Shown piece after piece: positions 24,922 to 37,780 of a stretch of 64,000 bases of DNA. Position 1 is the stretch's first letter, and each line of letters opens with the position of its first letter. The notes under the pieces were generated by a model. The model made no database searches and was not told the origin of the DNA. It saw only the letters and a program-made list of their open reading frames with translations. The DNA is from Combretum micranthum. Taxonomy: Eukaryota > Streptophyta > Magnoliopsida > Myrtales > Combretaceae. Position numbers and translations under genes: made by a program. The stretch covers positions 1,359,021-1,423,020 of the forward strand of contig JAMXBD010000209.1 of assembly GCA_024138025.1 (NCBI GenBank), written 5' to 3'.

Positions 24922-25107
24922 CAGGTTAATTAACAAACATTTACTATTTTTCATTTTTTGTTTGTATGCTTGGATTTATAAATTTCTAAATGTTAGATCA
25001 AACTAAATTCTTTGTTGTTAATTTTATCATCACGCCTCTTATTGTTTAAACTTACATTTTCAAGATTATAAGATTATAAAAAAAAAATAAAGTTTAAGAA
25101 GTATTTT

Positions 25108-25291
25108 TGTTAAGAGAAGATAATTGTAAAACATTTCTTTTTCTACATATTTGTTTGTACATACATAGAGATGTATATACACTATTTGCATAACTGTTGG
25201 TATACCTTACCTACCACTATATTAATTATATTGCCTAGTAAATATAACAGTAATGAATACAATATTATCTACAACACCTTTTCTTATAACA
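25108..25291 (-). repeat. 3' LTR of copia element C
   Basis: This LTR is 184 bp and is adjoined on the inner side by a polypurine tract (minus strand TTGAGGTAGAG). It is very similar to its partner at 28087. Confidence 0.85.
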
Positions 25292-25612
25292 CTCTACCTC
25301 AAGCTAAGGCATAGATATTTATCATGCCCATCTTTTTACATAAATAACTAACTCGACTCCCATTCAATACTTTTATGAAAAGGCCTTCAAGTTGTTTTGC
25401 AGTCTTTACATGGCTTGTGAAGATTAAGTTTTGTTGTGTCTTTTCACCAATAAAGTGTCAATCATTCTCAATATGTTTGGTTCTTTTATGGAATACCGAT
25501 TAGATGCAATATGAAGAGCAGTTTGATTATCACACCACAATTTTGCTGGCAAGGGAACTTTAAATCCAATCTCTACCAGAATTTGGTATATCCACATCAC
25601 CTCACATGTAGA

Positions 25613-26040
25613 TTAAGCCATAGCTCTATATTCTGATTCCGTACTAGATCTCGATACAACATTTTGCTTCTTACTCTTCCATGAAATCAAATTTCCTCTC
25701 AAGAAAACGAAATACCCCGTAATAGATTTTCTATCTTCCTTGGAACTAGCCCAATCAGCATCTGAAAAGTATTCTATACAAGAATGATCATGATTTTGAT
25801 ATAGGATACCCCTTCTAGGAGCACTTTTCAAATAGGACAAGATCTGTTCTACAACAGTCCAATGATGAATTGTTAGAGAAGACATGAATTGACTCACAAC
25901 ATTGACAGAATACACAATATCAGGACGAATTACTATGTGGTAATTTAACTTCCTAACCAACCTCATGTATCTTTCCGGATTTTCGAATAACTCTCCATCT
26001 TTAGTGAGTTGCAGATTAGGTGTCATTGGGGTGTTACATG
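25613..26040 (-). pseudogene. Copia element C RNase H
   Basis: This 137-codon open stretch starts MTPNLQLTKDGELFENPERY. It contains the conserved RPDIVYSVNVVSQFM, YFSDADWASSKEDRKSITGY and SWKSKKQNVVSRSSTESEYR blocks of copia RNase H. It is the best preserved coding piece of element C. Confidence 0.85.
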
Positions 26041-27130
26041 GTTTTGCCCCTAACTTTCCCGTTTCAGATAATAGATCAAGTACATACTTCCTTCAAGACA
26101 AGAAAATACCCTTCTTGTTTCTCGTCACTTCAACACCTAGAAAATACTTCAACAACCCTAAATCTTTTGTCTAAAATTGGCTATGAAGAGATTCTTTTAA
26201 AGAGTATATTCCTTTTTCATCATTTCCAGTAATAATTATATCATCTACATAAACAATAAAAAGAATAATCCCACACGAAGAATTTCTATAGAACACCGAG
26301 TGGTCAAACTTATTTTTTATCATCCCGAACTTCCAATTGCTTGACTAAATTTCCCAAACCATGTATGAGGACTTTGCTTTAACCCATATAAAGATTTATG
26401 AAGGTGACAAACTTTTCCTTTCTCCCCCTAAGGAACAAACCTAGATGGTTGCTCCATATAGACCTCCTTCTGAAGATCCCCATATAAAAAGGCATTTTTG
26501 ATGTCCAACTAGTGTAGAGACCAATCATAAGTAGCTGCTATAGAGATAAATAGTCGGATAGATGTTAATTTAGCTATTAGAGAAAAAGTGTCAGAGTAGT
26601 CTACACCATTGGTTTGAGCATAAACGTTGGCCACAAGACGAACAAGAGATCCATCTGGATTGACTTGAACTACAAAAACCATTTGCAACCAATAGTCTTT
26701 TTACCTGCAGGCAAGCTTACCAAATCCGAAGTACCATTAGTATCTAAGCCATTCATTTCATCTATCATTGTAGTATACCAGCCAGGATGAGATAAGGACT
26801 CGTGAAGAGTATGAGGAGTGGATACATGATCAAGGAGGCAACAAAGGAATATGATAAAGATGATTGATGGTCATATGACACAAATAAGGAGATAGGATAA
26901 GTACATTGTCTTTTGTCTTTGCGAAGAGCTATAGGAAGATCAAGGTCACTTGAGGTTGGATCTATTGAAGAAGAACAGATTAGTGTAGGACATGAAGCTG
27001 GAGGATCTCTTCGTTGGGAGTACACATGTTGAACTGGTGACCGTGAAGGTGGCGGCAATGATCGTGTCGATAGTGGTATAGTACCTAAACACTTATCGGA
27101 AATTTGATATAGTAGTGTATCGTCCACTTC
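26040..27130 (-). pseudogene. Copia element C reverse transcriptase relic
   Basis: Reverse transcriptase motifs appear in broken frames, including LDIKNAFLYGDLQKEVYMEQ and [17 protein letters not shown]. The catalytic YVDDIII motif is intact near 26240. Stop codons and frame changes interrupt the domain. Confidence 0.75.
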
Positions 27131-28030
27131 GTCCTATTTTGAGGTTTCAGTAGATGAAAAGAATGGAGTGTTTTGTGCAAAAGAAACATTAATTGACACA
27201 AGATACTTATCAAGATGAAGATAGAAACACCAGTATCCCTTATGAGCCTGAGAATATCCTAAAAAGATACATTTAAGAGATGTAGGATCAAGTTTAGTGA
27301 CTTATGGACGAATATCACGAACAAAACAAGTACTACCAAATATCCTAGGTTCAATAGGAAATAATGGCTTTGTAGGAAACAACATTTTATAAGGAGTTTC
27401 TCCTTAAAGAACAAATGAAAGGAGACGATTAATCAAAAAACATGCAATCGAGATTGCATCAACCCAAAACTATTTAGGAATATGCATATGAAATAAAAGT
27501 GCTCTTGCAGTCTCAAGAAGATGTCCATTTTTTCTTTCAGCCACTCCATTTTGAGAAGGTGTGTCTACACAAAAAGATTGATGAAGAATATCATTTTGGA
27601 CCATGAATGTCTGAAATGAGTGAGAGAAATATTCATTGGCGTTATCATTCTTAATGTGTGCACTAAGACATTGAAATGTTTTTTATTTCAGCACAAAAAG
27701 TAGAAAAATGAGAAACACTTCTGAACAATTTTTCATAAGAGAAAAGCCAAGTCATACGAAAATAGTCATCTACAAAAGTAATAAAATATCTAAAACTAGT
27801 CTGAGACACAACTAGACATAGTCCCCATACATATGAATAAACTAATTCTAAGGGCTAAGTAGCTCTTTTATTGATTCTAGGCAAACTAGACAAGCAATGA
27901 TGCTTTACAAAATGACAGGATTCACAATCTAAGATGGAAACATGATTAAATTGAGAATAAATTTTTTTAGCAAAGATAAAGTGAGGTGTCCAAGACGGCA
28001 GTGAGCTTCAAAAGGTGTTAGGATACTTGA
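27130..28030 (-). pseudogene. Copia element C integrase and pre-integrase relic
   Basis: Reading leftward from the primer-binding site, the pre-integrase block TPFEAHCRLGHLTLSLLKK (near 28010) is followed by integrase sequence including FVDDYFRMTWLFS. It is interrupted by stops. Nothing resembling gag or protease lies between it and the LTR. Confidence 0.7.
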
Positions 28031-28086
28031 GCAGGCAACAGAACTTGGCACTTATGTATCTAGTGTATAGATACCACCCGATACCA

Positions 28087-28274
28087 TGTTAAGAAAGATA
28101 ATTATAAAATATTTCTTTTTCTATATATTTGTTTGTACATACATACATGGATTATATATATATACTATTTACGCGACTGTTATTATATTTCATCTACCAC
28201 TATATTAATTACATTGCTTAGTAAATATAACAATAATGAATGCAATATTATCAATGACACCTTTTCCTGTAACA
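28087..28274 (-). repeat. 5' LTR of copia element C
   Basis: This LTR is 188 bp and starts TGTTAAGAAAG. Its inner edge directly abuts the primer-binding site (minus strand TGGTATC). Confidence 0.85.
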
Positions 28275-28279
28275 ATTTT

Positions 28280-31200
28280 TAAATTATCCCTTCTAAGAAA
28301 CACAAGAATTTCCTACGAATGCTGACTTGCGTGTGTTCTTGAATCTTGTACTACTAAGCATATTTAAGGCAAAGTTTAAAAAAACAAAAAAAAAAGTTAA
28401 ATTATACTATAATAAGTACAAGAAGAAGAGTTCGGGGCAAAGACTTCGGCTATAGAATTATTATTAATATAATAATAATTATTATTAGAAAGAATCTTGT
28501 ACTACGGCTCACGAGGTGTCCCAGGTCAATTCATTGGCCCATTATTCCATGATTAAGTCAGTTTCCAATTTGATTATGTGGACTCCACATTCAATGAATT
28601 ATTTCATTGTCTTGGTTGATTTATGGCCCATGTCCTAAACTGCGAATTTTCAAAATGGAAACAAGTGTTTTTTCTTTTTTTGTCCAGACAAAATGGAAAC
28701 TATTAAAAAATGAAGTTTATAGTTATAAAGTAATCTAAATTCCACACCACACATTGAATCTTTTTACGAATGAGAAAAAACTAAGAAGAAATGGGAAAAA
28801 AAACCAAAAAAGTAAAAGACAAGGAAAAAGGAATGATGAAAAATATCTTGGAAAATTAATCGAAAAGCCAAGAAATTGTTTCGAAACACATGCATTCTCA
28901 TGTTTTTGGAAGATTTAATAATATGTTGTCGAGTGTTGTTTAGAATTTATATATAAAATTTCTCTTTTTAACCTTTTGTTTCCCTTCTCTATGACATAAA
29001 TCCTACTAGTTAATCTTTGGGACAAATTGTCTATATCGTATTTAGATGTTCTAATTTTTTTAATCTAGATTTCTCTTAATTTACAAATTAATAATTAAGA
29101 TTGTTTAATTTTTAAAATGTTTTTATAACATTATCATGATTTTATTTTCATTCTTATAGATTATATATATAATAGTATATTAAGGGCGTGGATAGAGGAA
29201 GACGGAAAGAAATGAGCTCACCAAAGCAAAGTGCCGAGGTTTACTAGGGCGAAAACTAGCTTCTAGCCTGTTGCACAGGATTGTTTCTATTGATGAATAT
29301 TGTTGTATCTTCTCTATTACTAGTACCCATTTTTTTTTTTTTTTTCCATTATAAATTTACAATAGAGATTGAGGATTTGAATTATGTACATGTCACTTGA
29401 GAGATTGGTGATAATGTCACTAGATTATAATATTATTGATAAATATTTTTTTTTTAACCATTACAATGACTTCTCGGATAAAAGACTAGTAAAGATGTCG
29501 CTAGACCATAAGATCATTAGCTAATATCATTGATAAGTTTGATTCAAGTTTTGAAAGCATGCAGGTTGGTGAAATATCTAAATCCACACCAATTATTTAT
29601 GTTGGCATAATTTGAAGCAACCATAATAGCCATATCAAGTAATTTCAAATTTTACATGAATTATACCCAGTCCCACCTTCTGCAATTGTAAAGCAAAACA
29701 CAGCTCAGCCTTAAGGCTGCGTCCAATTATGGCTGTACCATGAAGTTGGCGGCAAACGCGCTACACCCCCCAAACGTCGCTGCAAACATCAATGCATGTC
29801 ACAGAAGCAACCTCATCATATCATAAGAAGAAATTCAACATTTCAACCCCACTATCACTTTTTACCCAATACCTCACCACCCCTTCACCATCATCCCTCC
29901 AATCGTGAACCTCGCATAATTATACATATACATCAATATCATGTGTTCCTGCTCATCTAATTACTGTTGTACAGATTGCTAATTAAAGAGTTAATTGAGC
30001 TAATTATACATAATATAAGCACTAGTTTGGGGATGTGCAGATTGTTGAAGAATTATGGCTCATCCCACCACCAAAAAAATAGAAAGTGATGGATAAGTAG
30101 GAAGTATATAAAGATTTGTCCCACATGGAAAGTTTAGTAGATGATGGGGATTTTCTAAGTAATGAAAGGATCCCTTCTCCTTCTTTAGTTGATCATCCAA
30201 AAAATTTGTAGCTTACCCCTTCCTAAAGAAATTCTCTTTTTTCTATCTTTTGTAATATTTCAAATTTATTCTCTTAGGGAAATAAAACGTTGGTAGTGTA
30301 TGTTCTAGTGTTCTTCATTTTATTATTTTTTCTCAATAGCTATTATAGAGTATAATTGTAGTGATATATTGTGCCATTAAATTACATTTAGAGAGAAAAT
30401 ATGTTTGAGGAGATTGAATTTTAAGTAGAACCGTTTATGACCCCTCCAACCTTTAAATGGAAATTAAACTTAATGTGATTTTTAAATACAATAATTCACT
30501 ATATATAAATCTATAAAATTATAGTAGATTTGGTGACTGGAATATTAGCTTGTTTTTCCAACATAGATAAAATTAGTTTGCATTAAGTTTATAACGGAAA
30601 TTGAGCTAGATGAATTATAGAAGAGATAGGGACTTAAATGGACATCAAGAGGATGGCTGCTTACTTAAAGCTAGAGTGGGTTTGAAATTGTTATTCAAAT
30701 TTTCTAGACTTATTTGTATCATAAGGAGTACCGTCATTAGATTCCTAAAGAGAAACTTATCGCTCATTCACTTTGTTGAATGGATAAGACCATCTAAACA
30801 TTTTCATTTAAATGAAAGTATATTGGGAAAAAGATAATTAAAGTATTGCATTGTCATTCATAGGATAAGAACGGTTATTTGATATTTTTGTAATAGGGAT
30901 TTTCTTATGAAAACTAATGATCAAAAATGCAGTAATAACTCTATGAGGAATAATATTATAATGGAATTGTTATTATAATAAAGCAAACAAGCAGTTATTC
31001 TGGGTACATGTACTGAAGGCATAAATCTCTCGAAGGACAACGCCTTAGTCATGCCTTTAAGCCTTCTACATGGTTATATACTTTGCAAATTCTCTTTTTC
31101 CCTTCCTTTTGGTAACTAATTCCTAAATTTTTTAGAGAGATTAAGCACTCTTTTTGAGGAGGTAAATGAAACTAATACTATTTTGAGAAATATATGAATA

Positions 31201-31600
31201 ACGAATTGGTCAACCAAGATCAATTTGACAAAAATAAACTTTAATTGTTAGAGAGATGGGACGATGTTTCTTTCTGCTATACTCTTGATTCCAACGTTAT
31301 ACCAAGTTAATGATGGAAAATGCAAATCTAAGAGAAAAGAAGAAAGTGGTAGAAGCAAGAAAGGCTTGCTTTGATAATGAGTGATATAGATTCAACTTGG
31401 TGTAAAAACAACTATATAATTTTGTGATTTTTAGAGTTCATATATAAGAAAAGGGATATCTATATCTGTTTTTAAGGTTTGTGAAACCAATAAAGGAGAT
31501 ATGGACAAAATCAGCATTAGATATTACATACTAATATCAAGAAAAAAAACCCATTAGATTGGATCACGAGTTGATAATGTATAGCCATTGAAATGATCAT
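28280..31600. other. Intergenic DNA between copia elements C and B
   Basis: No gene was recognised. Short open frames (for example 30610-30837) show no family resemblance. A slightly GC-richer patch near 29690-29790 also has no coding interpretation. No tRNA was recognised. Confidence 0.45.
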
Positions 31601-31622
31601 AAGTAGTGAAAAAATAATGATA

Positions 31623-32214
31623 TGTTATAATCAGATCTAACAAATAACGAAAGTAATGGAAAAACAAGAACAAGAAAAGTAAAGAACACACAAGATTTTG
31701 CGTGGAAACCCTTGTGAGAAAAACCACGGGTAGAGGAGAGAGCAAAATCCACTAGTGTTGAAGAAGAAATTACAGAGGATATGTGTACAAGTGATATCTT
31801 AGATCAAAAACTTTCATAAACCCTCAAAACAACAAATAAACACATATATTTGTTGTGTAGGCCAAATCAAGAGTCAAAATCTAAAAAGTCACAAATTTTG
31901 CTCTTACGTCGGCCAAAGGCCGGTGGCTTATGTCTCCAACGTCAGTGGCGTACCCAATAAAGGCTGCAACATAGAGCCGACGTTCACAATTCATAGAATG
32001 CATATTTTTAATGCTGTCTTCAAAAGCCGACAAGGCACAGAGTCTAGGTCGATAGCGTAGGATCAAAGGCAGGAGGCGTTGAGCTAGCTTTGAACAATCA
32101 ATGAACCAAAAACTTTAAAGCTGACTTAAAGGCCGGTAGTGTAATAGATATAGGCCGCCAATGTAAGACCAAAAGCTCACTGTGTGCATGAATTTGGGTC
32201 ACATATCTTGAATA
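31623..32214 (-). repeat. 3' LTR of copia element B
   Basis: This LTR is 592 bp and includes GGCCAAAGGCCGGTGGC, a short inverted repeat (GGCC-AAA-GGCC), near 31911-31927. Its right edge is next to the polypurine tract at about 32216-32226. Confidence 0.85.
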
Positions 32215-32215
32215 A

Positions 32216-33040
32216 TCTCCACCTTGCCATAAATTTAGGAGCAAAATCAACAAAATCTAATCTTTAATATATTCAATAAACATTCTTCTCCTCTTCCACA
32301 AACCCCATAAGATGATCAATCAACATGTCATCTACATATAAGAGTAGATAAACAAAAGACCCATCTACACATTTCTTGAAATACACACAACTATCAAAAT
32401 TACTTCTTCTGAAATCATGAGAAGTAATGAATGCGTCCAACCTCTTATACCACTACTTGGGTGATTGCCTCAAGCCATAAAGTGATTTCTTCAACATGCA
32501 AACATAATCCTCCTTTCCTAAGAACAAAGTCCTTTGCTGTTGCATGTAAATGTCTTCATCAAGCTTTCCATACAAGAAAGCGGTTTTCACATCCAACTGT
32601 TCAAGCTCAAGATTGTAAAGCTACAATATTAAGTAATACTCTAATAGAGCTATATTTCACAACAGGAGAAAACACATAAGTGAATTCAATACCTGAAATT
32701 TGATTATAGCCCTTTGCAACAAATCTTGTCTTGTATCTGGGTTCTTCAACTCCTAGTTCCTTCTTTTCTCTTGAATACCCATTACACCGAACAGTCTTCT
32801 TCCTTTAGGAAGCTTCACTAAATCCCAAGTGTCATTTTTATAAAGGGATTTCATCTCCTTCTGCATTACAATCATCCACTTACCAGATTCATCACAGGTT
32901 ACAACTTTTGAGTAAGTGGATGGATCCTAATTATAATCAATCCCCTTCGCTTCATTAAGAGCATAAGCTATAAGATCTGCCTTTACATATCTCTGAGGAG
33001 GCCTAACTTCTCTTTTAGGTCTATTTCTAGCAATGAAATA
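32216..33040 (-). pseudogene. Copia element B reverse transcriptase, truncated
   Basis: Reverse transcriptase is recognisable in broken frames. The catalytic SFVYLLLYVDDMLI block is intact near 32320-32365 on the minus strand. Shortly after this motif the sequence meets the polypurine tract and the LTR. The thumb region and RNase H are therefore absent, a deletion of about 1 kb or more relative to a normal copia pol. Confidence 0.75.
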
Positions 33041-34045
33041 CTAATTCTGTAGTGGTGTAGAGACAAAACTATCTTGTGTTTGTGATATAGGCTGAGATGT
33101 AAACTCTGATGTAGACCCTGAATCGATCTGAAACCCCACCTGTATGCTTGATTTCTGTTGTACTTTATCAGATGAAGTTGTAGAAGATAAGTCAAATAAC
33201 GTAGATGCTTCATTAAAAATCACTTCCCCATTGACAATGACTTTTCTCATATTAAGACACCACAATTTATATCCCTTGACACTAGATTTAAAACCAAGGA
33301 ATTTACACTTTAGAGATCGAGGCTTAAGCTTCCCATTATCTACATGAGCATATGCAGGACAGCTAAAAACTTTCAACTCTGAATAATCAATAGGAGTACC
33401 AGACCACACCTTTAATAGAGTCTTTTTCTCAATAGTTGTAGATGGAGACCTGTTGATCAAATAACATGATGTAGATACTACTTCAGCCCAGAATGACTTC
33501 GGTAATTGAGCATTAGACAGAATACGCCTGACTTTCTCCATAATGGTTCCATTCATTCATTCTACTACTCTGTTTTGTCGAAGTGTACTAGGAAATGTAA
33601 GATGCCCCACAATTTCTTCTAGCTTACAGAAAACATTAAAATCATTAGAACAGAATTTAAGGCCATTATCCATGCAAAGACGCTTTACCTACTTTCCAGT
33701 TTGTTTCTCAATCATCGTCTTCTACTCTTTGAATGTGCTCAAAACATCATTCTTCTGCTTCAAGAAAAATACCCATCTTCTTATGGAGAAATCATCAATA
33801 ATGGTCAACATGTAAACAACACCTCTACTTGAAGGCACTCTAGATGGTCCCCATAGATCAAAATGGATGTAATCTAGAATACCTTTAGCATTGTGACTAC
33901 CTGTGGTGAATTTGACTCTTTTTTGCTTCCTAAACACACAGTGTTCATAAAACTTCAACTTACTGATGTCTTGCCCATCAATAAGTCCTCTTCTACTCGA
34001 TTCAGCCATATCGGCTTCACTCATATGCCCTAGATGCATATGTTA
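33041..34045 (-). pseudogene. Copia element B integrase
   Basis: Two open pieces cover the domain. The piece at 33722-34039 opens MHLGHMSEADM (pre-integrase), carries HC-type zinc-binding residues near KFYEHCVFRKQKRVKF, and continues to DLWGPSRVPSSRG. The piece at 33041-33556 holds the C-terminal part (LPKSFWAEVVSTSCYLINR and FLGFKSSVKGYKLW). Stop codons between 33556 and 33722 break the core. Confidence 0.8.
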
Positions 34046-34165
34046 AAGTCTAGTAGCATCCTCATTTGACAAAGAAGAAAAGTGATGGATGCATCACCTG
34101 TAATCACTAAACTCTACAAAACATAATTTAGCAGCCTTTTTCATCCCTTTCATCACCATAAGAGA

Positions 34166-34420
34166 TCATTTGCTAATATTTAGAACTCCACCTTCACCAG
34201 TGCATTTGTATCCTTTAGTATCAAGAGTACTTATAGAAATCAAATTTCTCTTCAAATTAGGCACATGTCTTACATCTCTAAGTGTCTTCATAACACCATC
34301 AAACATCTTGATCTTTATGGTTCTAATGCCTGCAACTCGGCAATAAGAATTGTTTCCTAAAAAGACAACACCTTTAGAAACCCTTTCATATGTTGAAAAT
34401 AAATCCCAATTGGGACACAT
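34166..34420 (-). pseudogene. Copia element B protease region
   Basis: The open piece has GVVFLGNNSYCRVAGI and LRDVRHVPNLKRNLISI, typical of the region between the copia protease and pre-integrase. The region upstream toward gag is degenerate, so the catalytic aspartate motif was not located in the open part. Confidence 0.7.
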
Positions 34421-34531
34421 ATAAAAAGTACAACCAGAGTCTAAAGTCCACTCCTCACTGGTCTAAGGATCATCATTAGAACCAACGAGAAGATCACTGG
34501 TACTATGGTCTTTAGTAACATCAGCTTCACC

Positions 34532-35313
34532 TTACTTCTCTAGTTGTTTCTCCTTCTGATTTTCAGTAGCTCTCTTATTTTTATTCTGTAACTTATAGCA
34601 TTTTGATTTAATGTGTCCTTTCTTCCTGCAATACTTGCAGACCTTATCTCTATTTGAAGACTTTGACCTTCCACTTGAATTACCAGAATTGCGTTCTTGA
34701 CTCTTATTATGAGAAACAAGACCCTCTGCTTTAGGCTTGAATCCAATTACTAAGTGTTTAATCTTCTCAAAAGATGCCAAAGCATCATACACCTCTTTCA
34801 TGGTAAGAGAATCATGACTATACAAGATTCTATCTCTAAAATTCGAATATGAAGGAGGTAGCAAACACAACAAAATTAAAGCCAAATCCTCTTCATCATA
34901 TTGAACCTCTAAAGTTTCCAAATCGGAAATAATTTCTATAAAAACGGTCAAGTGATCTTCTAAAGACCCACCTTCAGTCAACTTCTGTGAGTATAATCGC
35001 TGCTTTAAATGTGATTTAATAGTCAAACTTTTCATCATACACAATTGTTCTAATTTTAACCATGACTCAGCAGTTGTCTTCTCCTTCAACATATCCTATA
35101 AAATATGATTTGATAAATGGAGATGAATCTGTGAGAGGGCTTTCCTATCCTTACGCAATTTTTCTTTTGATGACCAAGACGCAAGCATCTTGTCAAACCC
35201 TAACAACGCATCAACCAGATGCATCTATGCTAACACCACTCACATATTAACCTACCATAGAGAAAATCTTGTACTCCAAACTAATAAAGGAATATCGACT
35301 TTACTGTTGCCAT
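34532..35313 (-). pseudogene. Copia element B gag
   Basis: The gag start is MATVKSIF at 35313, interrupted by a stop near 35281. The 186-codon piece at 34532-35092 contains the UBN2-type gag core (SLEDHLTVFIEIISDLE, LLCLLPPSYSNFRDRIL) and an intact CCHC zinc knuckle, CKYCRKKGHIKSKC. The gag is therefore partly preserved. Confidence 0.85.
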
Positions 35314-35360
35314 TGTATAAGAAACACAAAAAACCCAAAACCCTAAGATCTTATACCACT

Positions 35361-35936
35361 TATTATAATTGGATCTAACAAATAACAAAAATAATGGAAA
35401 AATAAGAATAAGAAAAGTAAAGAACACACAAGATTTTATGTGGAAACCCTTACAGGAAAAACCATGGGCAGAGGAAAAATCGAAATCCACTAATGTTGAA
35501 GAAGGAATTACAGAGGATATGTGTACAAGTGATCTCTCAGATAAAAAACTCTCATAAACCCTAAAAACAACAAATAAACACATAGATTTGTCGTATAGGC
35601 TGAATCAAGAGTCAAAATATTAAAAGTCACAAATTTTGCTCCTACGCCGGCCAAAGGCCAGTAGCTTATGTCTCCAACATTGGTGGCATACCCGATACCA
35701 GCGGCTTGGAGCCAACGTTGACAATTCACATAATGCAGATCTTTAACGCTGTCTTCAAAAGCCAGTGGGGCACATGATCTAGGCCAGCAGCATAGAATCA
35801 AAGGTTGGTAACGTTAAGCTAGCTTTGAACAATCACAGAAGAAAAACTTTAAAGACAACGATATAATCGATATAGGCCGTCGGTGTAAGACCAAGAGCTG
35901 GCTATGTACATGAATTTGGGTCACATATCCCCAACA
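35361..35936 (-). repeat. 5' LTR of copia element B
   Basis: This LTR is 576 bp and its right end CCCCAACA is the TGTTGGGG start on the minus strand. Its inner edge (TATTATAATT) abuts the primer-binding site. It is clearly diverged from the partner LTR. Confidence 0.85.
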
Positions 35937-37780
35937 AATTCCTAATAATCTAATCCATTTGGCTAGCAATATATATTTATATAACATTGACAAGAACTCA
36001 AAGAATAGATAAATCCTCAATATTAAATAATAAATGAGATCTACAACATCAATTGTTAATAAATTTAGTAAATAAGATAAACTAAGTATTTAATCAAATA
36101 CATAAAAACCCTAATCATAGGCCGAGGATATAACTTAGAAATCTTAACATCATCATCATAAGAATAATAGAAACTAACAAGCTAAGTAAATAGAAACCGT
36201 ATCCTAAATTTAAAATGTTAGGGAAATATGTTTGGGAAACTTATGCAATCATTGTATGGTAGTTAAGCATATTAGGTGCCCAGTTGATCACAATTGGTTC
36301 ACTTGACCATGCATTATCTTATCTTTAGGCCTCTTAATAGATGGAATTCCATTCCTAAGCAATTGTGGATTACCTTGAAGGCACAAGGCTAAAAACGATT
36401 TGACCTTGATTCTTCTCCATAGTAGAATTTTTGTTATGCCGTAAAGTTATGACATTTTAATTTGTCGCGTATTCATGTTACATATACGTGCGTAAGATTT
36501 GAACCTATTAAAATTCACAATTGTAATCATAATTACTACAAATACAAAAAATAGTGTAAATCACACCTTAGTCAACATACAACTATCTAACATGATATCA
36601 TTAGAAACATATTACATTAGAGATGACTTAGTAAGTCCATCTAACAAGATAGTGGCACATCAAAGAACATATAATAATAATAATAATATAATAATAATAA
36701 ATAATAATAATATGCTCTGTATCTCCATAAATCACATTACTATAGTTAATAATAAGCTAAGAGTCATTTGCACTATCGTCCTTTATGTAGTCTACTACTA
36801 TGTCATATTTGATAAATTAAAAACTATAGTAGCATCATCTAAACTTAAAAATGATAAAACAGTATAGTGGAACATAGTATGTTAATACCACACTCACATG
36901 TACATGCACATGAACGTAGATGATTCAAACACACATGCATTTTATAGTTAATGGTGCAACAATCATTTAGTTATTTTCTTGATTTAAGTCAAACAATCGA
37001 TAAAGAAATTACTCAATATTCCTCACTCACACACAGCACGCACGTGCGCCCACACATGCGCGCACACATACACACATGCACGAGTTTATAAGTAGAGCCG
37101 TGTAAAGTGCGTTGGCCAAAAAATTTCATCCCCCTTCACTATGCGGCCTATTCTCACCCATCTTGCATTACCTGCCGCTAATGCGAGCAAACCAGCTTGC
37201 AGATGGATTAAACCTTGAACCTGCGATTTTTTCCCTTTTAAAATATGAGCAAACTCATGAAAATTTAAAAGTAATAAACAAAAATCTAGTAATAGTAAAT
37301 AGATATATGTATGTATGTTGCTTTTACTCTTTTTTTTTTTTTTTTTGGCGGTGGGGAGGTGATTTTTAAAACAAAATACCTATCTTTCCAACAATATGAC
37401 ACCTTGCAAGAATGAAGTAAAAAAAGATAGATCCAACACAAAATTTTCCATGATATATGGTAGTAGCGTAAGGTCATGGAAACTTAGTTCACAAAAACAC
37501 TCATCGTTATTGTAATGCTTACTAATTGCTGCTACAATTATCACTTTATCTATTTTTCTAAGGAATTGCCTATGAAATAAAAGATCTTACATTAGACACT
37601 CATCATTCTTGTTATGCTTGTTGCTTAAGAGGTAAGATGCTTTTAATTTGGTAGAATGAGGTATGCCTTAACTATAATATTTCCATCACACCTTAAGCTT
37701 GATTGCAAACTATAATTTTGCCTTATGTCCTTTTTATTGTTTAGAAAGCAAATGCAACACTCCAAAAAATTCACTACCTA
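35937..37780. other. Intergenic DNA with simple repeats
   Basis: No gene was recognised. It includes an AAT/ATA microsatellite at about 36669-36713, a CA/CG-rich patch at about 37021-37082 (CACACATGCGCGCACACATA), and a poly-T run at about 37331-37346 followed by a short G-rich stretch. Confidence 0.5.

Larger units (their letters stand above)
25103..28279 (-). mobile_element. Ty1/copia LTR retrotransposon C, gag-deleted, target duplication ATTTT
   Basis: The LTRs are short: 25108-25291 and 28087-28274 (184 and 188 bp), both TGTTAAG to AACA. The target duplication ATTTT is exact at 25103-25107 and 28275-28279. On the minus strand the 5' LTR is followed at once by the primer site TGGTATCGGG and, within about 60 bp, by the pre-integrase domain. 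Gag and protease are therefore missing although the primer site is kept. Integrase, reverse transcriptase with YVDD, and RNase H follow, interrupted by stops. The 184-188 bp LTRs and the RNase H sequence suggest an Ale/Ivana-type lineage, which is an inference. Confidence 0.9.
31623..35936 (-). mobile_element. Ty1/copia LTR retrotransposon B, RNase H-deleted
   Basis: The LTRs lie at 31623-32214 and 35361-35936 (592 and 576 bp). They share CAGAGGATATGTGTACAAGTG and a GC-rich hairpin-like segment. The element ends are TG/TA-type and CA/TA-type, partly mutated. On the minus strand the 5' LTR is followed by a primer site TGGTATAAGATC (initiator tRNA-Met type), and AAGGTGGAGAT precedes the 3' LTR. 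The interior of about 3.1 kb has gag, protease, integrase and the first part of reverse transcriptase. It jumps to the 3' LTR soon after YVDD, so the end of RT and RNase H are missing. I saw no matching target duplication (TGATA and AATTC flank it). Confidence 0.88.

Noticed and set aside
30610..30837. 75-codon open frame on the plus strand
   Set aside because: Basic, low-complexity sequence with no recognisable domain; chance frame in AT-rich DNA is more likely.
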